From [Haemophilus] felis (GTDB taxonomy: Bacteria > Pseudomonadota > Gammaproteobacteria > Enterobacterales > Pasteurellaceae), in NCBI GenBank assembly GCA_002015125.1, contig MUYB01000046.1:1-38590 (forward strand): a stretch of 38,590 nt of DNA, in the 5' to 3' direction. The notes under the pieces are model-generated. The model had not been told where the DNA came from. It was given only the letters and a program-made list of their open reading frames with translations, and ran no database searches. This document shows positions 10,462 to 20,393 of the stretch, piece by piece (within the stretch, counting starts at the first letter, position 1; every line of letters starts with the position of its first letter). Made by a program: the position numbers and the translations under genes.

Positions 10462-10497
10462 CATACTTATGCGAACGACAACTAATGCTTAAGTATG
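10462..10497 (-). promoter_or_regulatory. Inverted repeat in the argF leader
   Basis: Arms CATACTTATGC (10462-10472) and GCTTAAGTATG (10487-10497) pair with one mismatch around a 14-base loop. The repeat begins at the predicted transcription start, so it could be a 5' mRNA hairpin or a protein-binding site. No known operator is recognised. Confidence 0.4.
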
Positions 10498-10502
10498 GGC
10501 GT

Positions 10503-10508
10503 ATTATA
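10503..10508 (-). promoter_or_regulatory. -10 box upstream of argF
   Basis: The minus strand reads CCCTATAATACG about 90 bases before the argF ATG. A clear -35 box is missing, which would fit an activated promoter. Confidence 0.45.
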
Positions 10509-10558
10509 GGGAGCCTCAATTCGTATAGGGTGCCGAATTTCAGCCTGTAATGTAAATT

Positions 10559-10577
10559 TTTCGAATAAAATTCGAAA
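10559..10577. promoter_or_regulatory. 19-base palindrome upstream of the argF promoter
   Basis: TTTCGAAT-AAA-ATTCGAAA is a perfect inverted repeat with a 3-base centre, 50-75 bases upstream of the argF -10 box. Position and symmetry suggest an operator for an activator; it does not look like an ArgR box, FNR or CRP site to me. Confidence 0.4.
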
Positions 10578-10643
10578 GATGTTGAGAGGGATTAAAATAA
10601 AATTTCAAAAATAATTTTATTGTTGTAGGAAGTTAACCCACAC

Positions 10644-10686
10644 AAAAAATTACTGCATCCAAATTTGGAAATGCAGTAATTTTTTT
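10644..10686 (-). terminator. Bidirectional terminator after argG
   Basis: A long near-perfect inverted repeat (arms around ATTACTGCAT / ATGCAGTAAT, 12-base loop) is flanked by A runs on one side and T runs on the other. It lies 10 bases past the argG stop. Confidence 0.85.
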
Positions 10687-10695
10687 ATCATTTAT

Positions 10696-12048
<1,353 letters not shown>

Positions 12049-12090
12049 TTAAATAATTACGCAAAAAAAGTGATTAAATAATCAATTTTA

Positions 12091-12951
12091 TTATTTCAAA
12101 AAACTATCCGAAAGTCCACTGCACTTTTCCTTATTAGATAACATTAAATAAGGATCGGGATACTGATAAACAAAGTCCATTTCTTGGCAGATCTTGTTAC
12201 CAGTAATAATTCTTATAGGATCTTGCTCAGAACAAACAAAGTGTGGGAGATCAACTCCAAACTTCTCCGCCATCACTGAATAATATTCTGATTTTATTGG
12301 ATTGTTTGGTGCGACCAAATTATATAAGCGTTGATGACTAGGCGTTTCTAATAACAATTGAATAGCTCGCGCACAATCATCAAAATGGACTAGATTAACT
12401 GGAGAATGCCCTCCCTTAACTTCTTTTCCCGCAAGGGAAAAAACTGGGTGCCGATCATCTCCAACTAATCCTGCAAAGCGAATAATATCGCAATCAATAT
12501 CATTTAATTGAAATAGCCAATTTTCTATTTCAACAAGTGCTTTTGCACTGTCTGTTGCTGGTGTTGGCAGAGAGCTTTCATCAAATACTCCTGTTGTTTC
12601 TGCAAATACAGAGGTTGAACTAATGAAAATAATATGGTGAATATTATGCAATAGCGCTTCATTCACTATATTTTTTATACCAACAACATAATCATTGCCA
12701 TTAAAAAAATATTGGCTTGGAGGAATATTAATCACTAAAGCATCCACATCAAATAGTGCGGATAGATCATCTGGATCGGCGTTAATCGCTGGCGTTAGCT
12801 CCAAAGTATAGGTTTCTAAACGCAATAAACGCATTTGCTCTGCTCCCTCATGAGTACGCTTACTCCCTGTAACTTGCCAACCTAAATTTTTCAAATGGCG
12901 AGCTAAGGGCAATCCAAGCCACCCTAATCCCACTATTGAAACAGATTTCAT
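12091..12951 (-). CDS. YeeZ-like NAD(P)-binding epimerase/reductase-family protein
   Basis: The protein (286 residues from the chosen ATG) begins MKSVSIVGLGWLGLPLA, a Rossmann GxGxxG motif close to E. coli YeeZ. The IIFISSTSVFAE segment corresponds to the strand carrying the SDR serine. No clear YxxxK follows, so catalysis is uncertain. I prefer the ATG at 12951, preceded by GAGGAG, over a GTG four codons upstream. No substrate is known for this family. It lies between purC and argG on the same strand, with a terminator after purC, so it is likely transcribed separately. Confidence 0.8.
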   Translation of the reverse strand: MKSVSIVGLGWLGLPLARHLKNLGWQVTGSKRTHEGAEQMRLLRLETYTLELTPAINADPDDLSALFDVDALVINIPPSQYFFNGNDYVVGIKNIVNEALLHNIHHIIFISSTSVFAETTGVFDESSLPTPATDSAKALVEIENWLFQLNDIDCDIIRFAGLVGDDRHPVFSLAGKEVKGGHSPVNLVHFDDCARAIQLLLETPSHQRLYNLVAPNNPIKSEYYSVMAEKFGVDLPHFVCSEQDPIRIITGNKICQEMDFVYQYPDPYLMLSNKEKCSGLSDSFLK

Positions 12952-12973
12952 AACACTCCTCACATTGATATTG

Positions 12974-13006
12974 AAAAAAGCTTTCTCTCAAAGGAGAAAG
13001 CTTTTT
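12974..13006 (-). terminator. Terminator after purC
   Basis: AAAAAGCTTTCTC and GAGAAAGCTTTTT form a near-perfect hairpin with a short loop and T tail, directly after the purC stop on the minus strand. Confidence 0.88.
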
Positions 13007-13009
13007 ATA

Positions 13010-13870
13010 TTATTTAGTTAATAAATCTAATGCTTCCTGGTACTTATCTACCGTACGCTGTATAACATCTGCGGGCACTTTAGGCGCAGGCGCCTGTTTG
13101 TTCCAACCGCTATTTTCCAACCAATCGCGGACAAATTGTTTATCAAAAGACGGTGGATTTGTGCCCTCTTGATAAGTATCTACAGACCAAAAACGACTTG
13201 AGTCCGGCGTTAACACTTCATCCATTAGGGTAAGCGTGCCATTTTCATCTAAACCGAACTCAAATTTTGTATCGCAAATAATAATGCCTTTGGTTAAGGC
13301 ATATTCTGCCGCCGCCGTATAAAGCGCAATGGCTTTTTCTTTCACTTGCGCCGCTAAATCCGCACCAATTAATTTCTCACATTCGGCATAGCTAATATTA
13401 ATGTCGTGATTTCCCACTTCTTCCTTGCTTGAAGGCGTAAAAATCGGCTCAGGCAACTTGCTCGCTTCCACTAAGCCTTCAGGCAATTGTAAACCACAGA
13501 TAGTCCCTGTTTTTTTGTAATCTTTTAATCCACTGCCTGTTAAATAACCACGCACAATAGACTCAATTTTAATCGGTGTTAAACGCTTACACACCACGGC
13601 ACGATCTTTCACTGCATCCGCCTCTGCTTTTGGCAACACGTCATAAACGCTGTCGCCTATGAAATGATTTGGCATAATATGTGCTAACTTGTTAAACCAA
13701 AAGTTAGAAATTTGAGTAAGAATTTCACCTTTACGAGGAATTGGATCTTCCAAAATCACATCAAACGCAGATAAACGGTCTGTGGCAACCATCAACATAC
13801 GTTTGTCATCAACTTCATAGAGATCACGCACTTTTCCCGAATAAATTTTTTTAAGACTGAGTTGTGTCAT
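13010..13870 (-). CDS. purC: Phosphoribosylaminoimidazole-succinocarboxamide synthase (SAICAR synthase)
   Basis: PurC condenses CAIR with aspartate using ATP in purine biosynthesis. The 286-residue protein shows KKIYSGKVRDLYEV, the TDRLSAFDV nucleotide-site motif and the VRGYLTGSG and SSRFW motifs; this is the longer SAICAR synthase type and is intact. The ATG is only 13-14 bases from the right end of an IS605-type element. The PurR-controlled promoter that should drive it lies on the far side of that element, about 1.85 kb upstream. It presumably depends on readthrough along the tnpB direction or on a promoter within the element. Confidence 0.96.
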   Translation of the reverse strand: MTQLSLKKIYSGKVRDLYEVDDKRMLMVATDRLSAFDVILEDPIPRKGEILTQISNFWFNKLAHIMPNHFIGDSVYDVLPKAEADAVKDRAVVCKRLTPIKIESIVRGYLTGSGLKDYKKTGTICGLQLPEGLVEASKLPEPIFTPSSKEEVGNHDINISYAECEKLIGADLAAQVKEKAIALYTAAAEYALTKGIIICDTKFEFGLDENGTLTLMDEVLTPDSSRFWSVDTYQEGTNPPSFDKQFVRDWLENSGWNKQAPAPKVPADVIQRTVDKYQEALDLLTK

Positions 13871-13883
13871 TTGTTTGTACCTT

Positions 13884-14030
13884 TTGACATCCTCCCCGCC
13901 CTAAAGTACGGGGATTCCTACTAACTCCCACGCTTTGCGTGGGCTACTCTCGGTGGGTTCTTGTTGCTGACCGCTATTGCGGTTCACTTCACAAGCGCTA
14001 CGGCGATGTCCTCGCCTGATTTTCTTTACG
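13884..14030 (-). ncRNA. Candidate omega-RNA at the tnpB right end
   Basis: Bases downstream of tnpB on the minus strand fold into a series of hairpins: ACCGC/GCGGT (13972-13985), a perfect 7-base stem CCCACGC/GCGTGGG (13927-13943) and CCCCG/CGGGG (13894-13913), ending in the AGGATGTCAA element end. This matches the known layout of TnpB guide RNAs, whose scaffold is the right end and whose guide is the adjoining host DNA. Here the guide would start AAGGTACAAACAAATG, the purC ribosome site and start codon. Expression is inference. Confidence 0.5.
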
Positions 14031-15161
14031 CTTGGACGACGACCCGTCCACGTGCTAACACATTGATTGCACCAACCACATCAGCATTTTCTATGTAACC
14101 ACATTCAACACATTCAAAATGTGCTTGTGCTTCACGGTTTGCTTTTGCAGTATATCCACAGCAAGGGCAAGTTCGACTAGTGTTTTGCGGTGGCACAGCC
14201 ACTAAAAATCCGCCTAACCATTGCGTTTTGTAATCCAGTTGTCGTCTAAACTCAAACCAAGACTGATCTAATATCGCACGGTTTAAGCCTGATTTTTGTT
14301 TCACGTTTTTACCCTGTTCTTCTGCTGTCCCTTTCGCTGATGCCGACATATTTTGCACTTGCAAATCTTCTACAAAGATCATTGCGTGGTTTTTGCTGAT
14401 TTGAGTTGATATTTTGTGCAAAAAGTCTTTACGGCAGTTAGCGATTTTATGGTGCAATTTGCTGATTTTTCCTTTCAATTTTTGCCAATTTCGGCCGAAT
14501 TTCATTTTGTTTTTGAGCTGTTTTTGCAGTTTAGCGAGTTTGCCTTTGTCGGTTTTAAACGCATTTAATGGCTCAAAAAATTCACCACTTGAAAGGGTAG
14601 CAAACCGTGCTACGCCCATATCTATACCGATCTCTCCGCCTTTGTGTGTTGGAATTTCGTGTTCAAATTCCGTTTGAATGCTCACAAAAAACGACCGCAC
14701 TTTTGGCTGACGGTCACATTTTTGATTTCGCCTAATACTTCACGGCTATTGCGATAGCGAACCCAACCGATTTTCGGTAGATACAAGCGGTTATTTTCTT
14801 GCTCAATTTTGCAACCTTGCGGAAAACGAAAACACTCTTTTACGCCTTTTTTCTTGAATTTGGGAAAATCAGACCGCTTGGAAAAGAAATGTTTAAACGC
14901 ACTTTCAAGGTCTTTTAACGACTGTTGAAGCACTTGAGAATGACAATTTTTGAGCCAAATTAGCTCTTTTTTCCATTGCGGAAGAAGATTGGCAAGTTTG
15001 GTATAGCTGAACTTGTTATTATTATCCTGTTCGTACTGTGCATTCTGCCACGCTAACGCCTTATTGAACACAAAACGAGAACAACCGCAAAATTGCTTAA
15101 TTTTACGGAGTTGTTCACCATTTGGTCTGATTTCAAATTTAAAGGCTTTACGTAGTAACAT
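14026..15161 (-). pseudogene. tnpB: TnpB (RNA-guided nuclease, IS605 OrfB) with a -1 frameshift
   Basis: TnpB is an omega-RNA-guided DNA nuclease that helps IS200/IS605 elements persist. Two overlapping frames together give about 378 residues: an N-terminal helix-turn-helix part (from MLLRKAFKFEIRPNGEQ) and a RuvC part with GIDMGVARFATLS, FVEDLQVQNMS, the zinc finger CPCCG/CVECG and NADVVGAINVLARG. All three acidic catalytic residues are present. The frames separate at a T6 run (about 14685-14690), where the first frame ends CGRFL; one more T would join CGRF to FVSIQTE. Either the gene is inactivated or the homopolymer was misread. Confidence 0.88.
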
Positions 15162-15207
15162 TGCACAAATTAGAATACAAAAATTGTGTTCATTCTACAC
15201 TTGGTTT

Positions 15208-15624
15208 ATGAAAAAAGAAATAGAGATTAGACGTGGTCGCCACGTTGTTTTTAACTTACACGTTCATTTGGTTTTCGTGACTAAATATCGCAGGGACGTT
15301 TTTACTAAGGCAATTTTGGACGATTTACGCACCATTTTTGAAGCCGTCTGTGCTGATTTTGAAGCAACATTAGTCGAGTTTGATGGCGAAGACGATCACG
15401 TTCATCTTCTCGTGGCGTATCCTCCCAAAGTGGCAGTTTCCAATCTTGTGAATAGTTTAAAAGGCGTTTCAAGTCGTTTAATCAGACGAAAAAACTATCC
15501 TAACATTCGCCAAAAATTATGGGGAAATCAGCTTTGGTCTCCGTCTTATTTTGCGGGCAGTTGCGGTGGTGCACCTATATCTATTATTCGTCAATACATC
15601 GAGCAACAACAAACACCTGATTAG
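15208..15624 (+). CDS. tnpA: IS200/IS605-family Y1 transposase TnpA
   Basis: TnpA is the single-strand DNA transposase of the element, using one catalytic tyrosine. The ATG at 15208 gives 138 residues, normal for the family, with LVFVTKYRR, the HUH motif DDHVHLLV and the tyrosine region RQYIEQQ. It faces away from tnpB (46 bases between starts). It looks intact. A transcript from the displaced purC promoter would be antisense to it. Confidence 0.93.
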   Translation: MKKEIEIRRGRHVVFNLHVHLVFVTKYRRDVFTKAILDDLRTIFEAVCADFEATLVEFDGEDDHVHLLVAYPPKVAVSNLVNSLKGVSSRLIRRKNYPNIRQKLWGNQLWSPSYFAGSCGGAPISIIRQYIEQQQTPD

Positions 15625-15730
15625 TTAGGTTTGAAACGGCTACGACGTTTGTGCCTTATATTCACACCCTAAAGGACGTGGTTTTACGGCACGGAGCCAA
15701 TAAAAATAAGTCTAAAAAAAAACGGGCGAT

Positions 15731-15759
15731 ATTGTAACGCACTTTGCTTTTAAAGGTAA
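15731..15759 (-). promoter_or_regulatory. Stranded purC promoter
   Basis: The minus strand reads TTACCT (15754-15759), a 17-base spacer, then TACAAT (15731-15736), pointing towards the IS and purC. The -35 overlaps the PurR box. Removing the IS would leave a leader of about 50 bases to the purC ATG, a normal purC arrangement. Confidence 0.7.
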
Positions 15760-15773
15760 GCAAACGTTTGCTT
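15758..15773. promoter_or_regulatory. PurR operator (PUR box)
   Basis: AAGCAAACGTTTGCTT is a perfect 16-base palindrome matching the PurR consensus ACGCAAACGTTTGCGT at all but one position in each half. It overlaps the -35 of the minus-strand promoter. PurR with hypoxanthine or guanine would repress transcription towards purC. The next plus-strand gene, prfC, starts 150 bases away and is not a known PurR target. Confidence 0.88.
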
Positions 15774-15922
15774 TTTTAGAAAATATTTATTAGACCAGTC
15801 AACTTAACCTTAGCCTCTCATAGTGCGAATGAAATTTAACGATGAGAAAAGTTTGAGCTACAAAGCAAAATAAGGGAGAATACTGCACTATTTTTCATTC
15901 ACATAAAAATTCGTAACAACTT

Positions 15923-17503
15923 ATGTCATATCCACAACAAGTCAATAAACGTCGCACTTTTGCGATTATTTCTCACCCCGATGCGGGTAAAACCACCATT
16001 ACCGAAAAAGTGTTACTTTACGGACAAGCCATTCAAAAAGCAGGTTCGGTAAAAGGCAAAGGCTCGCAAGCCCACGCCAAATCTGACTGGATGGAAATGG
16101 AAAAACAACGGGGAATTTCCATTACCACCTCCGTGATGCAATTCCCATATCACGACTGCTTGGTTAACCTGCTCGACACCCCTGGACACGAAGACTTCTC
16201 GGAAGATACCTATCGCACACTAACCGCCGTGGACAGCTGTTTGATGGTAATCGACTCGGCAAAAGGGGTGGAAGAACGCACGATCAAATTGATGGAAGTC
16301 ACTCGCCTGCGTGATACGCCGATTTTAACCTTTATGAACAAGTTAGACCGTGATATTCGCGACCCGATGGAACTGTTAGACGAAGTGGAAAGCGTGCTGA
16401 AAATCCGTTGTGCACCGATCACGTGGCCCATCGGCTGCGGAAAATTGTTCAAAGGCGTGTACCACATTGCCAAGGATGAAACCTATCTCTATCAAACAGG
16501 GCAAGGACACACTATTCAAGACGTGCGTGTAGTGAAAGGCTTAAACAGCCCAGAGCTTGATGCCGCCGTGGGTAGCGATTTAGCCCAGCAGTTGCGTGAC
16601 GAATTAGAACTGGTGCAAGGGGCGAGCAACAAATTTGAATTAGATGCCTTCTTAAAAGGTGAACTCACACCAGTGTTCTTCGGTACCGCACTGGGTAACT
16701 TCGGCGTCGATCATTTCTTAGACGGTTTAACCGCTTGGGCACCGTCGCCACAGGCGCGTCAATCGGACGAACGCACGGTTTCTGCGGAAGAAGAAAAATT
16801 CAGCGGTTTCGTGTTCAAAATTCAAGCGAATATGGATCCAAAACACCGAGATCGGGTGGCGTTCTTGCGTGTGGTGTCAGGCAAATACGAAAAAGGAATG
16901 AAGCTCAAACACGTCCGCATCGGCAAAGACGTGGTGATTTCCGATGCCCTCACCTTTATGGCAGGCGATCGTGCCCACGCTGAAGAAGCCTACGCTGGCG
17001 ATATTATCGGCTTGCACAACCACGGCACGATCCAAATCGGGGATACCTTTACCCAAGGCGAAAACCTGAAATTCACCGGCATTCCAAACTTCGCCCCAGA
17101 GCTGTTCCGCCGTATTCGGTTGAAAGATCCGCTCAAACAAAAACAGTTACTTAAAGGCTTGGTGCAACTGTCCGAAGAAGGTGCTGTGCAGGTTTTCCGC
17201 CCATTGATAAACAACGATTTAATCGTGGGTGCCGTAGGCGTGTTGCAGTTTGATGTGGTGGTATCTCGCTTGAAATCCGAATACAACGTCGAAGCCATTT
17301 ACGAAACCGTGAACGTCGCCACCGCGCGCTGGGTGGAATGCACTGATGCGAAAAAATTTGAAGAATTTAAACGCAAAAATGAGCAAAATTTAGCCTTAGA
17401 CGGTGGCGATAATCTCACCTACATCGCCCCAACCATGGTGAATTTAAACTTAGCACAGGAGCGCTATCCTGATGTGACTTTCTTTAAAACGCGGGAACAT
17501 TAA
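15923..17503 (+). CDS. prfC: Peptide chain release factor 3
   Basis: RF3 is the GTPase that recycles RF1/RF2 from the ribosome after termination. The 526-residue protein has G1 SHPDAGKTT, switch [14 protein letters not shown]3 DTPGHEDF and G4 NKLDRD, then the EF-G-like domains; length is normal. The region before the ATG (TTCGTAACAACTT) has no recognisable ribosome site. Hand counts give about 57% and 47% GC in two sampled 60-base lines, against about 40% in ackA. It converges on purF across a bidirectional terminator. Confidence 0.97.
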   Translation: MSYPQQVNKRRTFAIISHPDAGKTTITEKVLLYGQAIQKAGSVKGKGSQAHAKSDWMEMEKQRGISITTSVMQFPYHDCLVNLLDTPGHEDFSEDTYRTLTAVDSCLMVIDSAKGVEERTIKLMEVTRLRDTPILTFMNKLDRDIRDPMELLDEVESVLKIRCAPITWPIGCGKLFKGVYHIAKDETYLYQTGQGHTIQDVRVVKGLNSPELDAAVGSDLAQQLRDELELVQGASNKFELDAFLKGELTPVFFGTALGNFGVDHFLDGLTAWAPSPQARQSDERTVSAEEEKFSGFVFKIQANMDPKHRDRVAFLRVVSGKYEKGMKLKHVRIGKDVVISDALTFMAGDRAHAEEAYAGDIIGLHNHGTIQIGDTFTQGENLKFTGIPNFAPELFRRIRLKDPLKQKQLLKGLVQLSEEGAVQVFRPLINNDLIVGAVGVLQFDVVVSRLKSEYNVEAIYETVNVATARWVECTDAKKFEEFKRKNEQNLALDGGDNLTYIAPTMVNLNLAQERYPDVTFFKTREH

Positions 17504-17522
17504 TCTCGTTTGCTATCCAAGC

Positions 17523-17557
17523 AAAAGGGAGTTGTCATCAAACAACTCCTTTTTTTT
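17523..17557 (+). terminator. Bidirectional terminator between prfC and purF
   Basis: AGGAGTTGTT-type arms (GGGAGTTGT / ACAACTCCT) with a short loop are preceded by AAAA and followed by eight Ts, serving prfC on the plus strand and possibly purF on the minus strand. Confidence 0.85.
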
Positions 17558-17591
17558 ACTCAAGAACTTATTTTATGCGAATTAAATGCGT

Positions 17592-19103
17592 TTATCTCTC
17601 ATTGTGCATCTCAAGATTTGTTGCGTCTTTTGCTCGTTTTTTCTTCGCTGAATCATTACGTTGATCGGCGATAGTGTCTAAGTATTCTAGCGTGATGTCG
17701 CCAGTCACATATTTCCCAGTAAACACCGAACAATCAAATTCTTTGATGGCAGGATTTTCTTGCTGAACAGAACTTGTTAACGCTTCCAAATCTTGGAATA
17801 TGAGCTTATCTACGCCAATCAATTTGGCGATTTCATCTACATCACGGCCATAGGCGATCAGTTCATTTTTGGTTGGCATATCAACACCATACACATTTGG
17901 ATAGCGAATTTCTGGTGCTGCTGAGGCAAAATAAATTTTCTTGGCGCCAGCGGCTCTTGCCATTTCCACAATTTGTTCCGATGTTGTACCACGCACAATG
18001 GAATCGTCTACCAACAGCACATTTTTATCTTTAAATTCTGACGCAATGGTATTGAGTTTTCGTCTTACAGAACTGACCCGTTGCGCTTGTCCTGGCATGA
18101 TGAATGTGCGTCCGACATAACGATTTTTCACGAACCCTTGACGATAAGGTTTATTTAAAACGCGAGCGATGCGCAAGGCAATATCGTTAGAGGTTTCAGG
18201 AATAGGAATCACCACGTCAATTTCCACATCTTTCCATTCTTTTGCGATTTTTTCACCCAAATGTTGTCCCATGTGTACGCGAGCGGCATAAACAGAAACA
18301 CCGTCGATACAAGAGTCTGGGCGAGCAAAGTACACATATTCAAAGATGCATGGCGTCAGCGTTGGATTTTCTGCACATTGTTGCGAATACAATTTACCAT
18401 CAAAAGTAACATACACCGCTTCGCCTGGTTGCACATCACGCACAAACTCAAAACCGGCGGTATCCAATGCAATGCTTTCGGAAGCAAACATATAATCCGT
18501 TTTGCCATTTTCTTCCCGTTTGCCTAACACCAATGGACGAATGCCATGAGGATCGCGAAATGCCACCATACCGTGATCGATGATCATTGCCACGCAAGCA
18601 TAAGCACCTTGAATATCTTGGTGAGTCTGTTTAATCGCGTTGAATACATCTTCTGCATCAAGGTGATATTTCTCAATTTGATCGAGATGATAGGCAAAAA
18701 TATTGAGTAATAATTCTGAATCCGAAGTGGTGTTTACATGACGACGAGCAAGACGGAATAATTTGTCTTTCAAATCTTGAGAATTGGTGAGGTTGCCGTT
18801 ATGCACCAAGGTTAATCCATAAGGCGAGTTCACATAAAAGGGCTGCGCTTCGGAAACACTTGAACACCCTGCGGTAGGATAACGCACGTGTCCGATGCCC
18901 GCGTTGCCTTGTAAACGCATCATATGTACTTGTTGAAATACATCGCTTACCAACCCATTTGCTTTTCTTAACCGAAAACGATTTTCATCATCTACTGTTA
19001 CAATGCCAGCGGCATCTTGTCCGCGATGTTGTAATACTGTTAGCGCATCATAAATAGATTGATTTACTGGTGCTTGACTAACAATTCCTACAATGCCACA
19101 CAT
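17592..19103 (-). CDS. purF: Amidophosphoribosyltransferase
   Basis: PurF carries out the first committed step of purine synthesis, making phosphoribosylamine from PRPP and glutamine. The 503-residue protein starts MCGIVGIV, with Cys2 as the glutaminase nucleophile after Met removal. It has the [11 protein letters not shown] motif of the type-II glutamine amidotransferase domain and the PRPP loop [14 protein letters not shown]. It follows cvpA by 13 bases, the classical cvpA-purF operon, under a PurR box upstream of cvpA. Confidence 0.97.
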   Translation of the reverse strand: MCGIVGIVSQAPVNQSIYDALTVLQHRGQDAAGIVTVDDENRFRLRKANGLVSDVFQQVHMMRLQGNAGIGHVRYPTAGCSSVSEAQPFYVNSPYGLTLVHNGNLTNSQDLKDKLFRLARRHVNTTSDSELLLNIFAYHLDQIEKYHLDAEDVFNAIKQTHQDIQGAYACVAMIIDHGMVAFRDPHGIRPLVLGKREENGKTDYMFASESIALDTAGFEFVRDVQPGEAVYVTFDGKLYSQQCAENPTLTPCIFEYVYFARPDSCIDGVSVYAARVHMGQHLGEKIAKEWKDVEIDVVIPIPETSNDIALRIARVLNKPYRQGFVKNRYVGRTFIMPGQAQRVSSVRRKLNTIASEFKDKNVLLVDDSIVRGTTSEQIVEMARAAGAKKIYFASAAPEIRYPNVYGVDMPTKNELIAYGRDVDEIAKLIGVDKLIFQDLEALTSSVQQENPAIKEFDCSVFTGKYVTGDITLEYLDTIADQRNDSAKKKRAKDATNLEMHNER

Positions 19104-19116
19104 GAGTGTTGATCCC

Positions 19117-19608
19117 CTATTTGCTTAATGTTGAATTTAAAAAACTTGAACTGGCTTGTAGCTGTTGAAAAAACCATTCCACCACAAAACCGAAATGCGG
19201 TATTAACTTAGATTCCTTCCACCAATCTGTTTGGCTGAAGTTAGTGAAAGTATCCATAAAAAAGAGCAACGTCGCCACAATTAACACACCTCGAAGCAGC
19301 CCGAAACACGCTCCCAGCACACGATCTGTGCCGCTCAATCCTGTTTTGTCCACCAGCTGACCAAATAAATAATTTACTAACGCACCAACAATTAAAGTTG
19401 CAATAAATAAGGCTGCAATGGCGACGCCGTTGCGTAAATAAGGGGATTCAATTTGAGTGAAATAAGTAGCGAGATAAGGATAAAAATGGCTTGCCACAAA
19501 AAATGCAATAAGCCAGCTGGCTAAGGACAATACTTCTCGAACGAAGCCACGCCAAAGGCTAACCAGCACGGAAAAAACAATAATGCCAATAATAATGTAG
19601 TCAATCAC
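19117..19608 (-). CDS. cvpA: Colicin V production family membrane protein
   Basis: A 163-residue inner-membrane protein with about four hydrophobic helices and the CvpA signature [16 protein letters not shown] near the N-terminus. Its exact biochemical role is unsettled. The start codon is GTG at 19608. It precedes purF in the same transcript. Confidence 0.93.
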   Translation of the reverse strand: MIDYIIIGIIVFSVLVSLWRGFVREVLSLASWLIAFFVASHFYPYLATYFTQIESPYLRNGVAIAALFIATLIVGALVNYLFGQLVDKTGLSGTDRVLGACFGLLRGVLIVATLLFFMDTFTNFSQTDWWKESKLIPHFGFVVEWFFQQLQASSSFLNSTLSK

Positions 19609-19644
19609 GGAAATTTCTCTTGGTAAGCAAAATTAAAGAGGTGC

Positions 19645-19673
19645 ATTCTAGCAAAAAAAGCAAACCTTTGCGT
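19645..19673 (-). promoter_or_regulatory. PurR-controlled cvpA-purF promoter
   Basis: The PurR box AAGCAAACCTTTGCGT (19658-19673) differs from consensus by one base at the centre and one in the outer half. A minus-strand -10 TAGAAT (19645-19650) lies downstream, putting the operator over the -35 region as at purC. Confidence 0.8.
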
Positions 19674-19696
19674 AGTGAAATATGACGCCGTTAAGA

Positions 19697-20140
19697 TTAA
19701 AGTTCTTGCCAAAAATCCTGACCTAATTTTTTCGCTGCCTTGTTCAAAACTTCCGCAAGATCCTGATAACAAGGTGTTTCTCGCGGCGTTATATAAATGT
19801 CAGCGTCATCCTTTAATTTTTGACAAGTTTGATGAAAAACCTGTTCTGTTTGTGAACTCAGCGGACTTTTTGCTCGCTTACCTAACCAGTATAACCCTTG
19901 CATTGGCAGCATCAGGGCAAAAATAGCGGTCAATAGTGCAATAGCTAACGCCGCCGTATCCTGTCTAGCATAAAGTTGCTGCCAAACTACGGCGAAAACC
20001 GCCATAAAAGGCATAAATTTTTGTGCAAACAGTGTGCTTTTAATGATTCGATTTTCAGGGAAAATACTGCCTAATTTAGGTTGCAGTGGCCAACTTTTTA
20101 AATAGCGTTGACCTTGTTTTAAGGTGTGGAAAAAAGACAT
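19697..20140 (-). CDS. yfbV: UPF0208 membrane protein YfbV
   Basis: The 147-residue protein matches E. coli YfbV, which insulates the replication-terminus macrodomain. It shows the family pattern GQRYLKSWPL, ENRIIKSTLFAQKFMP, two membrane helices, then LPMQGLYWLGKRA. I choose the ATG at 20140, preceded by AGAGGA, over an adjacent GTG. In E. coli and H. influenzae it is next to ackA, as here. Confidence 0.92.
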   Translation of the reverse strand: MSFFHTLKQGQRYLKSWPLQPKLGSIFPENRIIKSTLFAQKFMPFMAVFAVVWQQLYARQDTAALAIALLTAIFALMLPMQGLYWLGKRAKSPLSSQTEQVFHQTCQKLKDDADIYITPRETPCYQDLAEVLNKAAKKLGQDFWQEL

Positions 20141-20306
20141 CACAGTTCCTCTTTATAATAAACACAAACAACATAACACATTTTTAACTTTATTGACGAT
20201 ATTTCATCACCATTAACTTATCTAAAAAAAATTGAAATTTTCACTATTTTTTTGAATTTTTCGACTTTTTAACCCTCGATGAATTTATTTTATCGCCCGA
20301 AAAGTG

Positions 20307-20312
20307 TATCCT
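20307..20312 (+). promoter_or_regulatory. Probable -10 box of ackA
   Basis: TATCCT in the context AAGTGTATCCTATG lies about 80 bases before the ackA ATG. The -35 region is weak. Transcription from here would begin just before two short hairpins. Confidence 0.4.
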
Positions 20313-20321
20313 ATGCGGCAT

Positions 20322-20367
20322 CAGATTTTTATCTGCCTATTCCCTTTTTCAAGGGAATAATTTTTTT
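20322..20367 (+). promoter_or_regulatory. Two leader hairpins before ackA, the second terminator-like
   Basis: CAGAT-TTTT-ATCTG (20322-20335) is followed by TATTCCCTT-TTTC-AAGGGAATA (20338-20359) and then A plus seven Ts. The second has the form of an intrinsic terminator but lies upstream of ackA and downstream of its likely promoter, so it could attenuate ackA or end a short RNA. Confidence 0.5.
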
Positions 20368-20393
20368 AACTTAATCAAATCAATAGGTCTCTT

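Larger units (their letters stand above)
13884..15700. mobile_element. IS605-type insertion sequence (IS200/IS605 family), about 1.8 kb
   Basis: Divergent tnpA (Y1 transposase, plus) and tnpB (minus, frameshifted) are bracketed by subterminal hairpins rather than terminal inverted repeats, as in this family. The tnpB side ends with the typical AGGATGTCAA end at about 13884. The tnpA side has a hairpin with arms CACACCC (15663-15669) and GGACGTG (15674-15680); its outer boundary is uncertain by about 20 bases (15685-15705). The element lies between purC and the purC promoter. Confidence 0.85.

Noticed and set aside
15721..15780. PurR box as a regulator of prfC
   Set aside because: The promoter elements around it face the other way, prfC starts 150 bases away, and prfC is not a known PurR target; the purC explanation fits better.
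16684..16692. ACCGCACTG and other one-mismatch uptake signals as decayed copies
   Set aside because: About eight one-mismatch sites are what chance predicts for 38.6 kb on both strands, so decay cannot be claimed.
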